Both the position numbers and the translations under genes were made by a program. Source: Agapanthus africanus (Eukaryota > Streptophyta > Magnoliopsida > Asparagales > Amaryllidaceae). From it: a stretch of DNA of 64,000 nt. The notes under the pieces are model-generated. The model was not told where the DNA came from. It was given only the letters and a program-made list of their open reading frames with translations, and did no database searches. How positions within the stretch are numbered: position 1 is the first letter of the stretch; every line of letters starts with the position of its first letter. Below are positions 61,028-64,000 of this stretch, in pieces. The stretch is taken from contig CM057337.1 in the NCBI GenBank assembly GCA_030015575.1, forward strand, positions 377,231,582-377,295,581, in the 5' to 3' direction.

Positions 61028-61645
61028 GACTAAACTGCTATGTTTATAACATTCATTCAGTTATCTCATAACTACTTGTGAATTCCAATTATTGTATCCC
61101 ATTCCAGATAATTAGAAAATGTTAAACTTTCCGATCGAACATTCAAACACCCAAGTTTTCCCATTTCAGATCAACACATGAAACAAGTCTAAAAACATTC
61201 AGTTCGTGCCTCAGTACCAACGGTCCAGCCGTAGAAGGGTCAAGCCAACGCCTCACATGTGGCACGCCGTACTGCCCCAAACCCAAAGGTTCAAAAGGCA
61301 GTCTAAGACGGTCACATAATCGAGTTAAGGTTTGTTGTCTTCTAGAGGGTCCATCGCGTTACTTGCACTACTTAGAACGTCTTTAAACCACGGAAAAATC
61401 CAACACTTGGAAATTTTCCGGCAGGGGAAAAGTTGGGTATTTATATCCGGTCGAACTTTTTAACATATTCAAAAATCATCCGGAAAGACACATAGACAGA
61501 GTTTGACAATCCGATCGAATAAACGAATCCCCAAAACAACCCTCTGAAAATTCAACTCTTGAATAATATTTAAAAATACCCAGAGAACTCAGCACTGAAT
61601 AAATGATGTTACTGTGCAAAATTGGGTGGGTGACGTCATCATGAG

Positions 61646-61692
61646 GCCGCGGAACCGCCGCAGAAGCCAGGCTTCTGCCGCGATTCCGCCGC
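61646..61692 (-). other. GC-rich leader hairpin, element I
   Basis: The 23-base arms (61646-61668, 61670-61692) have three mismatches. The tip shares CAGAAG/CTTCTG with A. Confidence 0.78.
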
Positions 61693-61877
61693 ACCTTGGA
61701 GGAATCACGGACACGTGTTGCACAGTAATTCTTAGGATTCCCTGCTGATTTTTCTGCATATTTTTAATTTGGAAAAATCCCAGTTTTTAGAAAAATTTCA
61801 GAGAGCTATTTTGGGGTTAGGGTTTTGGTTCGATCGGGTTTCAAACGTCGTCTACGCATCGCCTAAGGCTCTAGCAA

Positions 61878-61890
61878 GGCTCTGATACCA
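61878..61890 (-). other. Primer binding site, element I (leader-attached copy)
   Basis: ggctctgatacca is followed by c and then tgtaggtcagg instead of the LTR. It is the copy continuous with the leader. Confidence 0.9.
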
Positions 61891-61891
61891 C

Positions 61892-62111
61892 TGTAGGTCA
61901 GGCAGCCACCCCATCCAATGGGGTCACCGTGGCACCCACGGGTCCATCAGCAGCTACTTTTTACGCATGCCCCCTCACGAGGACTACAACCCGCCGGAAC
62001 ACCATCCGGTCTCGGGACACCCTGGGGGTAAGAGCCTATGCTTCGCCACACTGTCACACAGTGAGAACCCGCCATAGGTCGACATCCAATGCCTAGTAGC
62101 TCTGATACCAT
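61892..62111 (-). other. 220-bp insert between two primer-site copies in element I
   Basis: In transcript sense the order is LTR end ...CATACA, TGGTATCAGAGCT, about 205 unfamiliar bases ending ...GACCTACA, then TGGTATCAGAGCC and the normal leader. The insert therefore begins with a primer site and ends with an LTR-like CA beside the second one. It has small hairpins (ACCCCAT/ATGGGGT, CCGTGG/CCACGG). Its source is unknown. Confidence 0.7.
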
Positions 62112-64000
62112 TGTATGGTTCCTAGGCACACTAAGGAGGTCTCACAAGGCATCAACCGTGCCAATTTCAAATTTTACGGTTGCCGAGAAACCCTAATACG
62201 GATCGTTAACTAGATATATAGGCGAACACATGCAACTAGTTAACAATTTAACTAAAAGAACGGAAATACAACCTTTGTAGATCCGGTCCTCCACCTCCAT
62301 AGCTCCGCAATGAAGTCTCCTCGCTGTCCAAATAGAAACCCGGGCTCTAGCGTCGGCTTCATCGGAGAAATGGGCGGGCAAGGTCGTCGGCTTCGTGCCG
62401 AAGATGATCTACGTCGAGGCATCACTAGATCAAGCTCCCACTTCACCAAGTCATGAAACTTGTGAAGAAAACACCCTATACTACTTGGCAAGAGGTAGAG
62501 GATGAAGAAATAGGAGGTGGGTTCACTTTAGAATTGGATTTCTCACTCTTTTTCATCAATCACCATTGATGGTCAAACTTTTTCTTCTTGTAAAGAAGAA
62601 GAAGATGAAGATGAAGATAATATCATCTCAATTAAAGAATATAAAAGAATAATCATTCTTATAATAATCAAACCATAGTTAAGTGTAGAGAGCTAACTAG
62701 AGTTTATGTGAGTGGTTAGGGTTAAAGAAGAAGACAAAATGGTCACTTGGTCAAAAGCTTCATGAAGCTTCAACAAGCTTCATGAAAAAAAGAATGAAAG
62801 AAAACCATTTTGTTTTTTCTCTTTATTCTTTTATTTTCCAAAACTAATAAATAAATAAATGAATAAGAAATCATAACCCTAACCATTCATATAACCATGG
62901 TTCAATCTTTACACTTAACCAATTTTGCATGTATCATCAAACATGATACAATCAAGTGCACAAAACTATATCGAATATACAATGTGCACAAGCGAGTGAG
63001 AAAATCCTTTTAAAGTGAACCAATACTAGTTAATGCAAAGTAATATATCAAATATATAATTATACATCAAATCATTAAATCAACACCTGATTTAACGATC
63101 CGGTCATATCGCATATAACCGACTAGTATCCTATGTATCAGCTTACCGAATCAATCCTTGATTCGATAACTAGGTTATATCGCATACAACCATTTGATAC
63201 ATTTATCGCGAGAATGGAATACGGTATCACATACACGCATTATTCTCGGTCCCACACATATCTCATATGCTCTCCTATTTCGTTTCGCTTGGGCCAGGAA
63301 ACCTCTGTGTAGGACTCTAAAGACTCGTCAATACGCCGGCAGCAGGTGATGATCATATCAAACACCCACAAGCCGCAAGCGGTCTGCTAAACGTAACGGC
63401 CACCCGGGTATTGAGCGATCATAAGATCGACGAGCAAGCCCGCTCACACTCCTGTGAATCCAACCAGTAACATTACCGTACAGTCCGGTCCGTTCGTCTG
63501 ATATGTCGCATATCTTGCCTAGGGGTGGAAAACGTCAGACCCCAGTAGCTCGATAAGTCGTGTCGATATGAGGTCTATAACTTTTCGAGAAACTACTGGT
63601 AACACTTACCAGTAAATCTCAGCAACCCTGGCCAGGGATTTCCGGTCATAGCCAATCGAACACAGCGCAACATCAACCCCCTATACCTGGAGAGACGAAT
63701 CCCCTCCTATCGCTCATTGCCTCCATGTGACTCGGGACTGTACCCAAAAACCACCGTTTTGCACACCCTCTTGGACGTAGTAAGGTGGAAATCAAAGCAC
63801 AGTGGGAACCACACAAGACTCTATGACGATCTCGGGTCAACAGACTACTCTGTACCAGTGTCACCAGAGAGCTGCCATCTGACGTAAGGTATAATACCAT
63901 CTGGGAGTTCTCGGCGAGTCCGCCCAGTGTACCCAGTCTCCACTGAGCACCCGTATATCATCTCTGATGTCAAACACCAATGGATATGGGATCATCCATC
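62112..64000 (-). mobile_element. Element I 5' LTR, partial
   Basis: It starts tgtatggttcctagg and is nearly identical to 53706-55595. CCCTGGCCAGGG is at 63626-63637. The window ends about 340 bases before its expected end. Confidence 0.92.

Larger units (their letters stand above)
58770..61877 (-). other. Element I structured non-coding leader
   Basis: It aligns with A 1969-4750 except for a GC-rich insert at about 60741-61027. It contains the triplicated hairpin (59181-59387), the duplicated hairpin (59532-59715), CGTTAG/CTAACG near 59938-59958, the shared block (61205-61355) and the GC-rich hairpin (61646-61692). No gag frame is seen; the minus ORF at 60186-60593 is not conserved in A. 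Confidence 0.75.
53706..64000 (-). mobile_element. Element I: copia retrotransposon with damaged pol (runs off right edge)
   Basis: It consists of 3' LTR 53706-55935, PPT, broken pol to 58745, leader to 61877, primer site 61878-61890, an extra 220 bp with a second primer-site copy, and a 5' LTR from 62112 past the window end. The LTRs differ by only a few bases per 100 although pol has many frameshifts. The expected target duplication is gagaa (53701-53705). Confidence 0.9.

Noticed and set aside
61892-62111. Insert in I as a SINE
   Set aside because: No A and B box pair, no poly-A or simple-repeat tail and no target duplication are visible.
1-64000. Host protein-coding gene, rRNA, tRNA gene or centromeric satellite
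   Set aside because: Every stretch is accounted for by elements A-I. The Met-tRNA matches are 12-13 base primer sites only, and no long tandem satellite is present.

Overview
The window looks like intergenic, repeat-dense nuclear DNA of a land plant. It is built almost entirely of nested LTR retrotransposons and I see no host gene, rRNA or tRNA. The plant assignment rests on Ty1/copia proteins of a common plant type, initiator-Met-tRNA primer sites (reverse complement of TGGTATCAGAGCC), 2.1-2.25 kb copia LTRs and one LTR pair over 4 kb. The species cannot be told. I name eight insertions plus one solo LTR by letter.

Layout. A (minus, 1-6986, runs off the left edge) has an unbroken protease-integrase-RT frame, a long non-coding leader and a 5' LTR. 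A sits in B (plus, 6987-9318: RNase H tail, PPT, 3' LTR). B sits in C (minus, 9319-10188, pol fragment). D (minus, 10189-53705) also sits in C. D carries H in its pol gene (15310-25534, target duplication catgt), E in its leader (27507-50916, duplication aaact) and I in its 5' LTR (53706 to beyond 64000). E carries F in its 3' LTR (29392-42850, duplication tgatc), a non-coding element with LTRs of about 4.3-4.5 kb. F carries G (40253-42407, duplication gtgtg), a solo LTR. The nesting gives a relative history: C first, then B and D, then A, H, E and I, then F, then G.

How the parts work together. The copia elements encode Pol (protease, integrase, reverse transcriptase, RNase H), but I find no Gag reading frame and no CCHC knuckle where Gag should be. 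Between primer site and pol each has 2.3-3.1 kb of non-coding sequence ending in a pyrimidine tract, which in A, D and I is followed by CAG just before pol. Aligned across five elements (A, D, H, E, I), this leader contains a series of short hairpins whose arms change together: a triplicated TTGAC/GTCAA hairpin with private outer stems, a duplicated AAAGGA/TCCTTT hairpin, a CGTTAG/CTAACG hairpin and a long GC-rich hairpin near the primer site. H and E have decayed pol genes yet young, near-identical LTRs, so they probably moved in trans, and the structured leader is a candidate cis-acting signal. That leader and the gag-less arrangement are the main discovery candidates. No computation was run: identities are by eye and the hairpins come from reading the bases.
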